A DNA stretch of 64,000 nt, taken from the NCBI RefSeq assembly GCF_016888335.1, contig NZ_JAFEJG010000004.1, forward strand, positions 62,001 to 126,000, given 5' to 3'. Shown here piece after piece: positions 26,256 to 35,200 of the stretch (within the stretch, counting starts at the first letter, position 1; every line of letters starts with the position of its first letter). Origin of the DNA: Janibacter endophyticus (GTDB lineage: Bacteria; Actinomycetota; Actinomycetes; Actinomycetales; Dermatophilaceae). The position numbers and the translations under genes were made by a program. The notes under the pieces are model-generated. The model was not told the origin of the DNA. It saw only the letters and a program-made list of their open reading frames with translations, and ran no database searches.

Positions 26256-27583
26256 AGGGCCTCCTGGGTGGCGGCCTCGACGGCCGCCTCGTCGACACGG
26301 TACGAGCGAAGGGGGACGAGGGCCAGCAGCACGAGCGCGGCCGGCAGGAGGGTGAAGCCGAGCGTCATGGCGGTCACCGCCGAGTCCGGCTGCGCGGCAA
26401 GGCCGTCCGTCGACGAGACGTAGCCGCCCAGCATGAGGATGAGGGCGTAGACGCCTGGGCCGAGCGCGAGCCCGAGGGTCTCCCCGGCCGTCCAGACGCC
26501 CGTGTAGACACCGACGCGGCCCTCCCCCGTGCGCTGGGCATCGACGGCGGCGACGTCCGGGAGCATCGCCATGGGGAACATCTGGGCGCCCGCGTAGCCG
26601 ATGCCGACCAGCGTCAGAGCGGCCCCGACGGCGGCGACGCCGAGACCGTGGAGCAGGTAGACGAGCACGGCGCCGAGCGCGAGGAGCAGGGAGGCCGCGA
26701 CGAAGCCGGCCTTCTTGCCGACACGCGCACCGATCCGCTCCCACACCGGCGTGACGAGCAGGGCCGGGGCGACGAACGCGACGAAGAGGATCGTCGACGC
26801 CCCGGGGTTGCCCAGCACCACCCGGGCGACGTAGTCGACGCCGGCGAGCATCGTGCCCGTCGCGAGCGCCTGCAGGCCGAAGGCCGTGAGCAGCGCGCGG
26901 AAGTCCGGCGCCCGCGCCACGACCCGCAGCTGCTCCCCGAGGCTGCCCCCGGCCGCGACCTCCGCGACCGGCGGCACCCCCTTCGTCCCCCACCACGCGC
27001 CGAGGGCACCGGCGAGGATCAGCCCGCCGACGAAGAGGCCCACCGCCCGGTACCCCCACTCGGGTCCGAGCGCGTCGCGGATCGCCGGGGACAGCCCGCC
27101 GCTCACGAGGATCGCCAGGGCGAGCACCGCGACCCGCCAGGTCATGAGTCGGGTGCGCTCGCCGTAGTCGCGGGTCAGCTCCGCCGGCATCGAGACGTAG
27201 GGGACCTGGAAGAACGCGTAGGCGGTCGCGCAGGCGAGGAAGAGCACGGCCACCCAGGCGGCACCGAGCGCCGTCGAGCCCGTCGGCCCGGCGAAGAGGA
27301 GCACGAAGAGGACCGCGAGGAGGGCACCCGCCCGCAGGAGGAAGGGGCGACGACGGCCCTCGGGGTGCTCGAGACGGTCCGAGATCCGGCCCGCCACCGG
27401 GTTGAGCAGGACGTCCCAGGCCTTGGGCAGCAGGACGATGAGACCCGCGACGCCCGCGGCGACGCCGAGCCGGTCGGTGAGATAGGGCAGGAGGAGCAGA
27501 CCGGGCACGGTCCCGAAGGAGCCGGTCGCGACCGACCCCAGCCCGTACCCGCGTCGCACCCGACCCGGCAGCGCTGCCGTCAT
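26252..27583 (-). CDS. MFS transporter, GPH (glycoside-pentoside-hexuronide) type
   Basis: 443 residues, about 12 helices. The opening YGLGSVATGSFGTVPGLLLL and the loop motif WDVLLNPVAGRISDRLEHPEGRRRPFLL (given in part: AGRISDRLEHPEGRRRPF) are typical of the GPH cation:symporter family, as is the absence of the classic GXXXDRXGRR loop. Substrate not predictable; cotranscription with a PLP lyase argues for an amine, amino acid or sugar-linked compound. ATG at 27583 is favoured over upstream GTG/ATG codons because it begins the first helix region. Confidence 0.85.
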   Translation of the reverse strand: MTAALPGRVRRGYGLGSVATGSFGTVPGLLLLPYLTDRLGVAAGVAGLIVLLPKAWDVLLNPVAGRISDRLEHPEGRRRPFLLRAGALLAVLFVLLFAGPTGSTALGAAWVAVLFLACATAYAFFQVPYVSMPAELTRDYGERTRLMTWRVAVLALAILVSGGLSPAIRDALGPEWGYRAVGLFVGGLILAGALGAWWGTKGVPPVAEVAAGGSLGEQLRVVARAPDFRALLTAFGLQALATGTMLAGVDYVARVVLGNPGASTILFVAFVAPALLVTPVWERIGARVGKKAGFVAASLLLALGAVLVYLLHGLGVAAVGAALTLVGIGYAGAQMFPMAMLPDVAAVDAQRTGEGRVGVYTGVWTAGETLGLALGPGVYALILMLGGYVSSTDGLAAQPDSAVTAMTLGFTLLPAALVLLALVPLRSYRVDEAAVEAATQEAL

Positions 27584-27612
27584 GGCGGGACAGTAGCCCC
27601 TCCCCCGTCGCC

Positions 27613-27655
27613 TTGACACGAAGCCGCTTCACTGGTTCATTAGTCATGTAACTAA
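27613..27655 (+). promoter_or_regulatory. Promoter and operator of the GntR-ABC operon
   Basis: TTGACA at 27613-27618 with an AT-rich -10 candidate near 27636-27643. TTAGTCATGTAACTAA at 27640-27655 is a palindrome with TTAGT/ACTAA arms, overlapping the -10 side and ending 13 bp before the GTG start. It has the form expected for a YtrA-type repressor site. Confidence 0.8.
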
Positions 27656-27668
27656 CCAAGGAGGCGCA

Positions 27669-28028
27669 GTGGAGCCGTTCGACGACAGCTCGCCGATCTA
27701 CCTGCAGATCGCCGACCGCATCCGTCGCTCCGTGCTCTCCGGCGAGCTGCGGGAAGGGGACCAGGTCATGTCGACCACGCAGTACGCGACGACGCACCGC
27801 ATCAACCCGGCCACGGCCGCCAAGGCCATGGGCCTGCTCGTCGACGAGGGGCTGATCCACAAGCGGCGCGGGATCGGGATGTTCGTCAGCGACGGCGCCC
27901 GGGAGCAGCTGCGCACCGCCCGACGCGAGTCGTACTGGGAGCAGGTCATGCAGCCCGCGCTCGACGACGCCCGTGCCCTGGGCATCACCACCGACGAGAT
28001 CATCACCTGGCTGAAGGAGACGTCATGA
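27669..28028 (+). CDS. GntR-family regulator, YtrA subfamily
   Basis: 119 residues: FDDSSPIYLQIADRIRRSVL, then VMSTTQYATTHRINPATAAKAM (HTH) and LHKRRG-like wing (LIHKRRGIGMFVSDGA), with the short C-terminal helix pair of YtrA rather than a FadR/HutC effector domain. YtrA proteins repress the ABC transporter operon they head, often responding to envelope stress. GTG at 27669 behind AAGGAGG. The stop overlaps the ATP-binding gene. Confidence 0.93.
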   Translation: MEPFDDSSPIYLQIADRIRRSVLSGELREGDQVMSTTQYATTHRINPATAAKAMGLLVDEGLIHKRRGIGMFVSDGAREQLRTARRESYWEQVMQPALDDARALGITTDEIITWLKETS

Positions 28029-28762
28029 GCACGATGGGGATCGAGGTGACCGGGCTGTCTCACCGCTTCGGGAGCACCCAGGCACTGGCCGACATCGACC
28101 TCACGGTGCGACCCGGCACCCTCACCGGGCTCGTCGGGCGCAACGGCGCCGGCAAGACCACGCTGCTCGAGCTCGTCGCGGCCCACCGGGCCGCGCAGTC
28201 CGGGCAGGTGCTCCTCGGGGGCGAGCCGGTGTGGGAGAACCCGGACCGCACCTCGCGCGTCTGCCTCATGAAGGAGCGCGGGGGCATGTACGACGACGAG
28301 AAGATCACCGCGAGCGTCCGCGCCCAGCGGGTGACCCGCCCGCACTGGGACGAGACGTACTTCTACGAGCTGCTCGACCGCTTCGAGGTCCCGACGAGGA
28401 AGGCCCCGGAGAAGCTCTCCACCGGCAAGAGGTCCGCGCTGCGCGCGGCCCTCGCCCTCGCGACGCGCGCCGAGGTCACCCTGCTCGACGAGGTCTACCT
28501 CGGCATGGACGCGGTGGCACGACGGCAGTTCTACGACGAGGTCATGGCCGACTACCTCGCCCACCCCCGCACCATCGTGCTCTCCTCGCACCTGCTCGAC
28601 GAGGTCGAGGACCTCCTCGAGGACGTGATCGTCCTCCACCGTGGCCGGGTCGTCGCCGCCGGCAGCGCGGACGAGGTCCGTGAGGCGCACTCCACCGGCG
28701 ACCGGCTCGCCTCGCTCACCGACGTCCTCGTGACGCTCAGCTCCCCCGGAGGTACCCGATGA
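28025..28762 (+). CDS. ABC transporter ATP-binding protein (YtrB-like)
   Basis: 245 residues with Walker A GRNGAGKTTLLE, Q-loop replaced by a MKERGG segment, a non-canonical signature LSTGKRSALRAAL instead of LSGGQ, Walker B TLLDEVYLGMD and H-loop LSSHLLDEVEDL. The degenerate signature is common in YtrB/CcmA-like exporters. Coupled by 4-bp overlaps to the regulator upstream and the permease downstream. Confidence 0.92.
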   Translation: MSTMGIEVTGLSHRFGSTQALADIDLTVRPGTLTGLVGRNGAGKTTLLELVAAHRAAQSGQVLLGGEPVWENPDRTSRVCLMKERGGMYDDEKITASVRAQRVTRPHWDETYFYELLDRFEVPTRKAPEKLSTGKRSALRAALALATRAEVTLLDEVYLGMDAVARRQFYDEVMADYLAHPRTIVLSSHLLDEVEDLLEDVIVLHRGRVVAAGSADEVREAHSTGDRLASLTDVLVTLSSPGGTR

Positions 28763-29499
28763 CCGCCCGCTCCCCCTCCGTCGTGACCCGCCGCTCGCAG
28801 CTCTGGCCGACGACGAGGTACCTCGTGCGGCACGCCCTGACCCCGCTCGTCTGGACCGCCGGGGTGATAGCGGCCCTGGCCGCCCTCGTCTGGCTGCTGG
28901 CCGTCGTCCAGGGGTGGGAGTACGAGGTCGTCGACGAAGGGGTGTACTTCGGCGTCGAGGCCACCCGTGACCTCGTCACGGTGCAGGGTCCAGTCGGACC
29001 CGCGGCCATGGCGGCGCTGCAGCTGATCGTCGCCCTCGCCATCACCGCGGTCGTCATGGCGGCCGTCGTGCCGGCCCGTCACACGCGGGTCCTCATCTCC
29101 TCCGGGGTGACCCGTCGCTCGGTGAGCATCGGGCTCCTGCTCGCGCTCCTCGCGGTGGTCGCCGTGGTCACGGTCGCGGTGCTCGTTCTCATCGCGCTGG
29201 GTGGCCTCGACGGGCTGCGCCCGGGGGGCGCCGTCTCGACGACCGAGGCATGGCAGGCGGCGGCCTCCGGGCTGCTGCAGCTCGGCGCGGCGGTCCTGCT
29301 CGTGGGGGCCGCCACCACCCTCTTCCTCCGCTGGCCGTGGTGGGTCGGGGTTGCCGCGGGGATCGCCCTCGGGCTGGTCCTCATGGCGGTCGGCCTGCTC
29401 CTCCCGTCGCTCGAGGACGGCTGGTGGTGGGCGGCGTTCGTCGCTGTCGCCTCCGCCGCGGCGATCGTGCTCGTGCTGCGGCGGGTCCCCACCCGCTAG
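28759..29499 (+). CDS. ABC transporter membrane subunit
   Basis: 246 residues, six predicted helices (e.g. WTAGVIAALAALVWLLAVVQ, ALQLIVALAITAVVMAAVV, IGLLLALLAVVAVVTVAVLV), no catalytic motif. ATG at 28759 overlaps the ATP-binding gene by 4 bp. Together with the GntR regulator this forms a three-gene YtrABC-type export or sensing module. Substrate unknown. Confidence 0.85.
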   Translation: MTARSPSVVTRRSQLWPTTRYLVRHALTPLVWTAGVIAALAALVWLLAVVQGWEYEVVDEGVYFGVEATRDLVTVQGPVGPAAMAALQLIVALAITAVVMAAVVPARHTRVLISSGVTRRSVSIGLLLALLAVVAVVTVAVLVLIALGGLDGLRPGGAVSTTEAWQAAASGLLQLGAAVLLVGAATTLFLRWPWWVGVAAGIALGLVLMAVGLLLPSLEDGWWWAAFVAVASAAAIVLVLRRVPTR

Positions 29500-29503
29500 G
29501 TCG

Positions 29504-29533
29504 GCCCTTCGAGGCTCCTGCGTCGCACCTCAG
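29504..29533 (-). repeat. Family B repeat, copy 1 (inverted)
   Basis: Reads on the minus strand CCTGAGGTGCGACGC then AGGAGCCTCGAAGGG. It begins 4 bp after the permease stop and precedes the aminotransferase gene, facing copy 2 at 30807. Confidence 0.85.
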
Positions 29534-29580
29534 GATCGATGTGCGTGCGGCCCGCTGACGGGGCCTGCGAGGATGACGCC

Positions 29581-30798
29581 ATGCGCCCGATCCGCCAGAG
29601 CCGCAAGCTGATGAACGTCCGCTACGACGTCCGAGGACCGATCCTCGTCGAGGCCCAGCGGCTCGAGGCCGAGGGCCACAAGATCCTCAAGCTCAACATC
29701 GGCAACACCGCCCCCTTCGGCTTCGAGGCACCCGAGGCGATCGTCGCCGACATGACCCGGCACCTGCCCGACTCGCAGGGTTACGTGGACTCCAAGGGCA
29801 TCTACTCGGCCCGGACCGCGGTCGCGCAGTACTACCAGTCGCGGGGCCTGCGGGAGACGACCGTCGAGGACGTCTTCATCGGCAACGGCGTCTCCGAGCT
29901 CATCTCGATGGTGCTGCAGGCCTTCGTCGACGACGGCAACGAGATCCTCATCCCCGCACCGGACTACCCGCTGTGGACCGGTGCGGTCTCGCTCGCCGGC
30001 GGCACCCCCGTGCACTACCGCTGCGACGAGTCCAACGGCTGGGACCCCGACCTCGCGGACATCGAGTCCAAGATCACCGACAACACGCACGCCCTGGTCA
30101 TCATCAACCCGAACAACCCGACGGGCGCGGTCTACAGCGAGGAGACGGTCAAGGGGCTCGTCGACATCGCGCGGCGCCATCAGCTCGTCGTCATGGCCGA
30201 CGAGATCTACGAGAAGATCATCTTCGACGACGCCGTCCACCGGCACGCGGCCGAGTTCGCCGGCGACGACGTCCTCTGCCTCACCTTCTCCGGCCTGTCG
30301 AAGGCCTACCGGGTCTGCGGCTACCGCGCCGGCTGGGTGATGATCTCCGGCCCGAAGCACATGGCCGAGGACTTCCTCGAGGGCCTGACGCTGCTCGCCA
30401 ACATGCGCATGTGCGCCAACGTCCCTGCGCAGCACGCGATCCAGACCGCGCTCGGCGGCTACCAGTCGATCGAGGAGCTCGTCGTCCCCGGCGGCCGCTT
30501 CTACGAGCAGTCCAAGCTCGCCTCCCGGCTGCTGGGAGAGATCCCCGGCGTGAGCTGCGTCGAGCCGCGCGGGGCCCTGTACTGCTTCCCGCGGCTCGAC
30601 CCGGAGGTGTACGCGATCGAGGACGACGAGGCCTTCGTCATCGACCTGCTGCGCGCCAAGAAGATCCTCGTGACCCACGGGACCGGCTTCAACTGGTTCG
30701 AGCCCGACCACTTCCGGGTCGTGTGCCTGCCCGACGAGGAGGTCATGACCGAGGCGATCGGCCGGATCGCGGACTTCCTCGAGACCCGACGCGGCTGA
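29581..30798 (+). CDS. alaA: Pyridoxal-phosphate aminotransferase, alanine-transaminase-like
   Basis: 405-residue class I aminotransferase, closest in appearance to the AlaA group (glutamate-pyruvate). Visible: LKLNIGNTAPFGFEAPEAI, DSKGIYSARTAVAQYYQSRG, VIINPNNPTGAVYSEE, VVMADEIYEKIIFDD, the PLP lysine in TFSGLSKAYRVCGYRAGW and the C-terminal substrate Arg in WFEPDHFRVVCLPDE. ATG at 29581. The gene is bracketed by oppositely oriented copies of repeat family B (29504 and 30807). Symbol given by resemblance only. Confidence 0.9.
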   Translation: MRPIRQSRKLMNVRYDVRGPILVEAQRLEAEGHKILKLNIGNTAPFGFEAPEAIVADMTRHLPDSQGYVDSKGIYSARTAVAQYYQSRGLRETTVEDVFIGNGVSELISMVLQAFVDDGNEILIPAPDYPLWTGAVSLAGGTPVHYRCDESNGWDPDLADIESKITDNTHALVIINPNNPTGAVYSEETVKGLVDIARRHQLVVMADEIYEKIIFDDAVHRHAAEFAGDDVLCLTFSGLSKAYRVCGYRAGWVMISGPKHMAEDFLEGLTLLANMRMCANVPAQHAIQTALGGYQSIEELVVPGGRFYEQSKLASRLLGEIPGVSCVEPRGALYCFPRLDPEVYAIEDDEAFVIDLLRAKKILVTHGTGFNWFEPDHFRVVCLPDEEVMTEAIGRIADFLETRRG

Positions 30799-30806
30799 CG
30801 TCTGGT

Positions 30807-30838
30807 CCCTGAGGTGCGAGCTGGCGAGCCTCGAAGGG
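30807..30838 (+). repeat. Family B repeat, copy 2
   Basis: CCCTGAGGTGCGAGC ... GAGCCTCGAAGGG. It contains the GTG start codon of the first crcB and encodes its first residues (RAGEPRR). Confidence 0.88.
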
Positions 30839-31212
30839 TCGGCCTGGCCGTCGCGGTGGGCGGCGCGCTCGGCTCGGTCGGTCGGTGGGGTCTCGTCGAC
30901 GTCCTGCCCGCCGGCGGGTGGCCGTGGGGGACGTTGCTCGTCAACGTCACTGGCGCTCTGGCGATGGGTCTCCTCGTCGCCTGGCTCTCGGCCCGCGAGG
31001 CACCGCACTGGGTGCGCCCCTTCGTCGCCACCGGCCTGCTCGGCGGCTGGACGACCTACTCCGCCTTCGCCCTCGACACGGTGACCCTCTCCCCCTTCGT
31101 CGGACTCGGGTACGTCCTCGCGACCGTGGTCCTCGGCGTCGGCGCGTGCGCCCTCGGCCTCCGCCTGGTCCCTGAGGTGCGACGAGGGAGCCTCGAAGGG
31201 CCCCGCTCATGA
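30814..31212 (+). CDS. crcB: Fluoride channel CrcB/Fluc, subunit 1
   Basis: 132-residue four-helix protein that exports fluoride. Motifs: VGGALGSVGRWGL, GTLLVNVTGALAMG and the GLLGGWTTYSAFALDT segment carrying the pore Phe/Thr residues. Both ends are made of repeat family B: the GTG start lies in copy 2, and the C-terminus VPEVRRGSLEGP is encoded by copy 3. A shorter protein without these ends would still be complete. The downstream crcB overlaps by 4 bp; Fluc paralogues encoded together commonly form heterodimers. Confidence 0.9.
   Translation: MRAGEPRRVGLAVAVGGALGSVGRWGLVDVLPAGGWPWGTLLVNVTGALAMGLLVAWLSAREAPHWVRPFVATGLLGGWTTYSAFALDTVTLSPFVGLGYVLATVVLGVGACALGLRLVPEVRRGSLEGPRS
31170..31200 (+). 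repeat. Family B repeat, copy 3
   Basis: CCCTGAGGTGCGACGAGG then GAGCCTCGAAGGG. It encodes the C-terminal tail of the first CrcB and sits 8 bp before the second crcB start. Confidence 0.88.
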
Positions 31213-31559
31213 CCGCGCTCCTCGTCGCCGTCGGCGGTGCGCTGGGTGCCGTCCTGCGGTGGCAGCTGTCGACGCGCGCCAGGACGAAGGGGGCGACACC
31301 GGCGGGTGGGACCCTCCTGGTCAACGTCCTCGGCTCGTTCCTCCTCGGGCTGCTCGCCGGGTGGGGCGGCCGGCCCGACTGGGTCATGCCGCTGCTCGGC
31401 GTCGGCCTGTGCGGAGGACTCACGACCTTCAGCACGCACGCGCTCGAGGTGGCCCAGTCCTGGCGCGACCTCGAGCGCCGCCAGGCCGTCGCGAACCTCG
31501 GCCTCTCGCTCGGGCTCAGCCTGGCCGCGCTCTCCCTCGGCTACGTCAGTACTGCCTGA
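31209..31559 (+). CDS. crcB: Fluoride channel CrcB/Fluc, subunit 2
   Basis: 116 residues, four helices: VGGALGAVLRWQLS, GTLLVNVLGSFLLGLLAG and GLCGGLTTFSTHALEV with the conserved pore Phe and Thr/Ser residues. ATG at 31209 overlaps the first crcB stop. No fluoride riboswitch is visible upstream of the pair; there is only 15 bp between the aminotransferase stop and the first crcB start. Confidence 0.93.
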   Translation: MTALLVAVGGALGAVLRWQLSTRARTKGATPAGGTLLVNVLGSFLLGLLAGWGGRPDWVMPLLGVGLCGGLTTFSTHALEVAQSWRDLERRQAVANLGLSLGLSLAALSLGYVSTA

Positions 31560-31593
31560 GCGGCGCGGACGGGCAGACGCCGCTCCTCCCGGT

Positions 31594-31615
31594 CGCACGA
31601 GCCAAGGCTCGTGCG
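31594..31615. repeat. Family C palindrome, copy 1
   Basis: Arms CGCACGAGCC and GGCTCGTGCG with AA in the centre. A second copy follows 44 bp downstream. Lies between convergent crcB and marR genes, so it may also terminate transcription. Confidence 0.9.
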
Positions 31616-31637
31616 AGGAGGGAGCGGCGCCGGAAGT

Positions 31638-31659
31638 CGCACGAGCCAAGGCTCGTGCG
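31638..31659. repeat. Family C palindrome, copy 2
   Basis: Identical to copy 1 (central AA). The 22-bp separator between the two copies is GC-rich and non-coding. Confidence 0.9.
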
Positions 31660-31686
31660 CGGAGCGGACCCTCCCCCGTCGTCCCG

Positions 31687-32202
31687 TCAGGGGGTGCTGA
31701 AATCGCCTGCGTCGGCGCGCAGGCGCGCGAGGATCGCGACGAGCTGGCGCGTGTCCTCGTCGGAGAGGCCGAGCGCACCGAAGACCTCGTCGTTGAGCCG
31801 ACGCGTGCACTCCTTGGCGACCTGGATGCCCTGCGAGGTCAGGCCGACGAGGACCGTGCGCCGGTCGTCCGGGCTGGGCGCTCGCGTCACCAGGCCGGCC
31901 GACTCGAGCCGGTCGACGGCGTTCGTCACGCTCGACTGGTGCACCTGGAGCCGGGAGCTGATCGCCCGCATCGGCAGCGCCTCGTGCCGGGTGAAGCTCA
32001 GCAGCATGAGCACCTCGTACCGGGCGAAGGTCAGCCCGCTGTCACGCAGCGCGGTCTCGACGCGGCGCATGAGGATCGCCTGGGCCCGGATCACCGAGGT
32101 GACGGCGGCCATCCCCTCCGCGGAGTCGCCCCACCCACGCTCCACCCACTGGGTGCGCGCGGCGTCGATGGGGTCGAAGGAGAGCACGGCGCCAGCATAC
32201 AT
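31687..32202 (-). CDS. MarR family transcriptional regulator
   Basis: 171 residues from ATG 32202 (a GTG at 32187 is an alternative). Winged helix: GLTFARYEVLMLLSFTRHEA, LPMRAISSRLQVHQSSVTNA (HTH), VDRLESAGLVTRAPSPDDRRTVLV (given in part: GLVTRAPSPDDRRTVLVGLT wing). Divergent from icmF with a near-perfect palindrome in the shared 58-bp promoter gap, so it most likely controls itself and icmF. Effector could be an acyl-CoA or organic acid (inference). Confidence 0.93.
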   Translation of the reverse strand: MYAGAVLSFDPIDAARTQWVERGWGDSAEGMAAVTSVIRAQAILMRRVETALRDSGLTFARYEVLMLLSFTRHEALPMRAISSRLQVHQSSVTNAVDRLESAGLVTRAPSPDDRRTVLVGLTSQGIQVAKECTRRLNDEVFGALGLSDEDTRQLVAILARLRADAGDFSTP

Positions 32203-32211
32203 TGACGCCCA

Positions 32212-32231
32212 ATAGTTGGACGTCCTACTAT
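32212..32231. promoter_or_regulatory. MarR operator between marR and icmF
   Basis: ATAGTTGGACGTCCTACTAT is a 20-nt palindrome with one mismatched pair, centred on GGACGTCC, in the only gap between the divergent genes. Confidence 0.8.
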
Positions 32232-32260
32232 CTCGGTACGCCGTCCCGAGGAGATCCTGC

Positions 32261-35200
32261 ATGTCCACGCCCACCCTGCACGCCCCCGCCCACCCGGTGC
32301 GCTTCGTCACCGCGTCCGCCCTCTTCGACGGGCACGACGCGTCGATCAACATCATGCGCCGCATCCTGCAGAGCCAGGGCGCCGAGGTGATCCATCTCGG
32401 GCACAACCGCTCCGTGCAGGAGGTCGTCGACGCGGCGATCGACGAGGACGTGCAGGGCGTCGCGATCAGCAGCTACCAGGGCGGTCACGTCGAGTACTTC
32501 GAGTACCTCGTGCAGCTGCTCGGCGAGGCCGGCGCCGGTCACGTCAAGGTCTTCGGCGGTGGCGGCGGTGTCATCGTCCCCGAGGAGATCCAGCGGCTGC
32601 GCGCCGCCGGGGTGCGGATCTTCTCCCCCGAGGACGGCCAGCGCCTCGGGCTCCCGGGCATGATCAACACCCTCATCAGAGACTGCGACGTCGACCTCTG
32701 GGAGGAGCGCGACGCGGACGTCGATGCCGTCCTCTCCGGCGACCGGGCGGCCGTCGCCCGCGCCATCACCGGCGCCGAGCTCGGGCGCCTCGACGACACC
32801 TTCCTCACCCGCGTCCGGGAGGCCGCCGGGTCCCGCACCGTGCCCGTCCTCGGCATCACCGGCACCGGCGGCTCCGGCAAGTCCTCGCTCACCGACGAGC
32901 TGGTCCGCCGCTTCCGGGTCGACCAGGAGGACAAGCTCCGCATCGCGGTCATCGCCGTCGACCCCACCCGCAAGCGCGGCGGCGGCGCCCTCCTCGGCGA
33001 CCGCATCCGGATGAACTCGCTCGACGGGGACCGGGTCTTCTTCCGTTCCATCGCGACGCGCGGCAGCCGCGAGGTCCCCGAGAACCTCGACCAGGTCATC
33101 GACGTGGCCAAGGCCGCCGGCTTCGACCTCGTCATCGTCGAGACCCCCGGGATCGGGCAGGGCGACGCGGCGATCGTCCCCTTCGCCGACACCTCGATGT
33201 ACGTCATGACCCCGGAGTTCGGCGCGGCCAGCCAGCTCGAGAAGATCGACATGCTCGACCTCGCCGACGTCGTCGCCATCAACAAGTTCGAGCGCCGCGG
33301 CGCCGAGGACGCCCTCCGCGACGTCGGCCGCCAGATGGTCCGCAACCGCGAGGCCTTCGGCAAGAAGCCCGAGGACATGCCGGTCTACGGCACCTCGGCT
33401 GCGACCTTCAACGACGATGGCGTCACCGCGCTCTACCAGCACCTCCGCGACGCGCTCGCCGAGCAGGGCCTCCAGACGGGCGAAGGGGTCCTCGCACCGG
33501 TCGACGTCCAGCACTCGACCCGGATCAGCCAGGTCGTCCCGCCCAAGCGGGTCCGCTACCTCGCCGAGATCGCCGACACCGTCCGCGACTACCACGAGCA
33601 GACCACGCGAGTCGCTGAGCAGGCGCGCCGCGTCCAGCGCCTCGAGCTCGTCGACGACGAGCTCGCTGCCGCGGGCAAGTCCGACCACGCGGTCGACGAG
33701 CTGCTCGAGCACGCCCGGGCCGAGCTCCCGACCGAGGTCGGTCAGCAGCTCGCGTCCTGGCCCACGGTCGTCGAGTCCTACTCCGGCGACGAGCAGGTCG
33801 TGACCATCCGCGGCAAGGAGCTGCGCACGACGCTCACCAAGGAGTCGCTGTCGGGCAACAAGATCCCGCGCGTCGCCCTCCCCCGCTTCGCCGACCACGG
33901 CGACCTCGTCTCCTTCCTCCGTCGGGAGAACCTGCCTGGCTACTACCCCTTCACCGCCGGCGTCTTCCCCTTCAAGCGCGACAACGAGGACCCGGCGCGG
34001 ATGTTCGCCGGCGAGGGTGACCCCTTCCGCACCAACCGGCGCTTCAAGCTGCTGTCGGAGGGCCAGCCCGCCACCCGCCTGTCGACCGCCTTCGACTCGG
34101 TGACCCTCTACGGGCGCGACCCCGACGAGCGCCCGGACATCTACGGCAAGGTCGGCACCTCCGGCGTCTCCGTCGCGACGCTCGACGACATGAAGGCGCT
34201 GTACGACGGCTTCGACCTGCTCTCGCCGTCGACCTCGGTCTCGATGACGATCAACGGCCCGGCGCCCACCGTCCTCGCCTTCTTCCTCAACACCGCGATC
34301 GACCAGCGGCTCGACGCCTTCCGCGAGGCCGAGGGTCGTGAGCCCTCCGGCGCCGAGGCCGAGGAGCTGCGCGCAGAGGCGCTGCAGACCGTCCGCGGCA
34401 CCGTCCAGGCGGACATCCTCAAGGAGGACCAGGGGCAGAACACCTGCCTCTTCTCCACCGAGTTCAGCCTGCGCATGATGGCCGACATCCAGGAGTGGTT
34501 CATCGAGCAGGGGGTGCGCAACTTCTACTCCGTGAGCATCTCCGGCTACCACATCGCCGAGGCCGGGGCGAACCCCATCAGCCAGCTCGCCTTCACCCTC
34601 GCCAACGGCTTCACCTACGTCGAGGCGTACCTCGCGCGCGGCATGGACATCAACGACTTCGCGCCGAACCTGTCCTTCTTCTTCTCCTCCGGCATGGACC
34701 CCGAGTACTCCGTCCTCGGTCGCGTCGCCCGCCGCATCTGGGCGGTGACGATGAAGGAGAAGTACGGCGCCAACGAGCGCGCTCAGAAGCTGAAGTACCA
34801 CATCCAGACGAGCGGCCGTTCGCTGCACGCGCAGGAGATGGACTTCAACGACATCCGCACGACCCTGCAGGCGCTCAACGCCCTCTACGACAACGCGAAC
34901 TCCCTGCACACCAACGCCTACGACGAGGCGATCACGACCCCTTCGCCCGAGTCGGTGCGACGCGCTCTCGCGATCCAGCTGATCATCACCCGCGAGTGGG
35001 GCCTGTCGATCAACGAGAACCCGCTCCAGGGCTCCTTCGTCATCGACGAGCTGACCGACCTCGTCGAGGCAGCCGTGCTCGAGGAGTTCGACCGGATCAG
35101 CGAGCGCGGCGGCGTGCTCGGCGCGATGGAGACCGGCTACCAGCGCGGCCGGATCCAGGACGAGTCGATGCTCTACGAGCACCGCAAGCACGACGGCTCG

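Noticed and set aside
30799-30813. Fluoride riboswitch before crcB
   Set aside because: Only 15 bp between the aminotransferase stop and crcB start, and no riboswitch pseudoknot pattern.
32203-32260. Cobalamin riboswitch before icmF
   Set aside because: The 58-bp gap is too short and has no B12-box; the palindrome fits a MarR operator better.
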